Below, piece after piece: positions 4,339-5,139 of a DNA stretch of 5,139 bases (positions are counted from its first letter, which is position 1; the number at the start of each line of letters is the position of its first letter). The notes below the pieces were generated by a model. That model did no database searches and had not been told where the DNA came from. It saw only the letters and a list, made by a program, of their open reading frames with translations. Position numbers and translations under genes: made by a program. The DNA comes from Bacillota bacterium (lineage in GTDB: Bacteria; Bacillota; Clostridia; Oscillospirales; JAKOTC01), in the NCBI GenBank assembly GCA_029776465.1, contig JAKOTC010000223.1, forward strand, positions 1 through 5,139, given 5' to 3'.

Positions 4339-5139
4339 ATGAACAATCAATTTACAACAAAATGCGGTTTTATTTCCATTATCGGACGGCCCAATGTGGG
4401 CAAGTCCTCTTTGATGAATCGGATGATGGGGGAGAAGATTGCCATCGTTTCCCCCAAGCCCCAGACCACCCGCACCCGGATCACCGGGGTGCTGACCAAG
4501 GGGGATACCCAGCTGATTTTTGTGGATACCCCCGGTATCCACAAGCCCAAGACCGTGCTGGGCACCCACATGGTGCGGCATGCCTCCGAGGCCGCAGAGG
4601 ACAGCGACACGGTGATGCTGGTGGTGGAGGCCGGGGTGCAGCCCCGGGAGAACGAGGTCCAGATGGTGGAGGCCATCAAGCGCCGCCGTCAGCCCGCCGT
4701 TCTGGCCATCAACAAAATAGACACCCTGGAGGACAAGTCCGTTCTCATTCCCCAGATGGCGGCCTTCGCCGAGCTGTATGATTTCGCCGCCATCATTCCC
4801 GTGTCGGCGGTGAAGGGGGAAGGGGTGGAGGAGCTGCTGGACCAGCTTTCCTCCATGGCGGAGCCGGGTCCCTTCCTTTTCGATCCCGCCACCCTGACCG
4901 ACCAGCCCGAGCGTCAGCTGGCCGCCGAGTTTATCCGGGAGCAGATTCTGCTTCGGATGCGGCAGGAGATCCCCCACGGGGTGGCCGTCGGCATCGAGCG
5001 GTTCACCGAGCTGGGCGGGGATGAGGAGGAAGAGGAGAGCGCCCCGAACGGGCGGCTGGAGATTGAGGCCATCATCTACTGCGAGCGGGAAAACCATAAG
5101 GGGATGATCATCGGCAAGGGCGGCTCTATGCTGAAGGCC
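4339..5139 (+). CDS. era: GTPase Era, C-terminally cut by the window end
   Basis: Essential ribosome-assembly GTPase that binds the 3' end of 16S rRNA and the 30S subunit. The frame stays open to the last base, giving 267 residues of an expected roughly 300. G1 GRPNVGKS (16-23), G2 TTRTRITG (43-50), G3 DTPG (63-66), G4 NKID (125-128) and G5 SAVKG (156-160) are all intact. The KH domain begins around 195 and its GKGG loop is at 259-262, just before the cut. An acidic run, GGDEEEEE (226-233), sits between two KH-domain strands and is longer than in Era sequences I recall. The ATG has AAAAAGGAG (4326-4334) 4 nt upstream. It lies 204 bp after dgkA, with the MITE-like element between; cdd, often found here in Firmicutes, is missing. 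Identity is very confident. The gene is incomplete only because of the window. Confidence 0.96.
   Translation, partial: MNNQFTTKCGFISIIGRPNVGKSSLMNRMMGEKIAIVSPKPQTTRTRITGVLTKGDTQLIFVDTPGIHKPKTVLGTHMVRHASEAAEDSDTVMLVVEAGVQPRENEVQMVEAIKRRRQPAVLAINKIDTLEDKSVLIPQMAAFAELYDFAAIIPVSAVKGEGVEELLDQLSSMAEPGPFLFDPATLTDQPERQLAAEFIREQILLRMRQEIPHGVAVGIERFTELGGDEEEEESAPNGRLEIEAIIYCERENHKGMIIGKGGSMLKA

Noticed and set aside
4201..5097. Long minus-strand frame of 298 codons opposite era
   Set aside because: Antisense shadow of era, with low-complexity Gly/His/Leu composition; it extends into the MITE-like repeats.

Overview
The window looks like chromosomal DNA from a Gram-positive Clostridia species, most likely an Oscillospiraceae/Ruminococcaceae-type gut anaerobe. 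This is inferred from three things: the long clostridial form of PRPP synthetase, the Firmicutes-style phoH-ybeY-dgkA-era order, and the GC-rich coding DNA (strong G/C at third codon positions) set against AT-rich spacers full of short repeats. No database search was possible, so the taxon is an inference.

Layout. Positions 1-322 are non-coding: an AT-rich 12-bp hairpin, a cluster of GC-rich hairpins sharing one consensus, and the terminator of the leftward gene. Positions 323-1435 (minus strand) encode ribose-phosphate pyrophosphokinase (prs), with a good sigma-A-type promoter at 1556-1584 and a leader of about 110 nt. Positions 1442-1919 are the divergent spacer, holding the prs promoter, a heptad-repeat array and a strong phoH promoter. 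Four rightward genes follow. phoH (1920-2900) encodes a PhoH/YbeZ ATPase. ybeY (2900-3382) encodes a 16S rRNA maturation/quality-control endoribonuclease and overlaps phoH by one base. dgkA (3640-4134) encodes a diacylglycerol/undecaprenol kinase. era (4339 to beyond the window) encodes the ribosome-assembly GTPase and is cut off inside its KH domain.

Functionally, PhoH, YbeY and Era belong to the conserved 30S ribosome maturation and RNA-quality module. DgkA is the membrane-lipid kinase that usually travels with them in Firmicutes. prs supplies PRPP for nucleotide, His/Trp and NAD synthesis and is only a divergent neighbour. The usual cytidine deaminase gene (cdd) between dgkA and era is absent; its place is taken by a 175-bp MITE-like element with 19-bp terminal inverted repeats.

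The protein-coding part is ordinary housekeeping, and I see no new defence, mobile or biosynthetic system. The points worth a second look are in the spacers: a family of GAGAATT-type heptad repeats in every sizeable spacer of the rightward gene set, the MITE-like element, the GC-rich hairpin cluster after prs, a structured terminator-like element between ybeY and dgkA, and a phoH promoter so close to the start codon that the mRNA should be almost leaderless.
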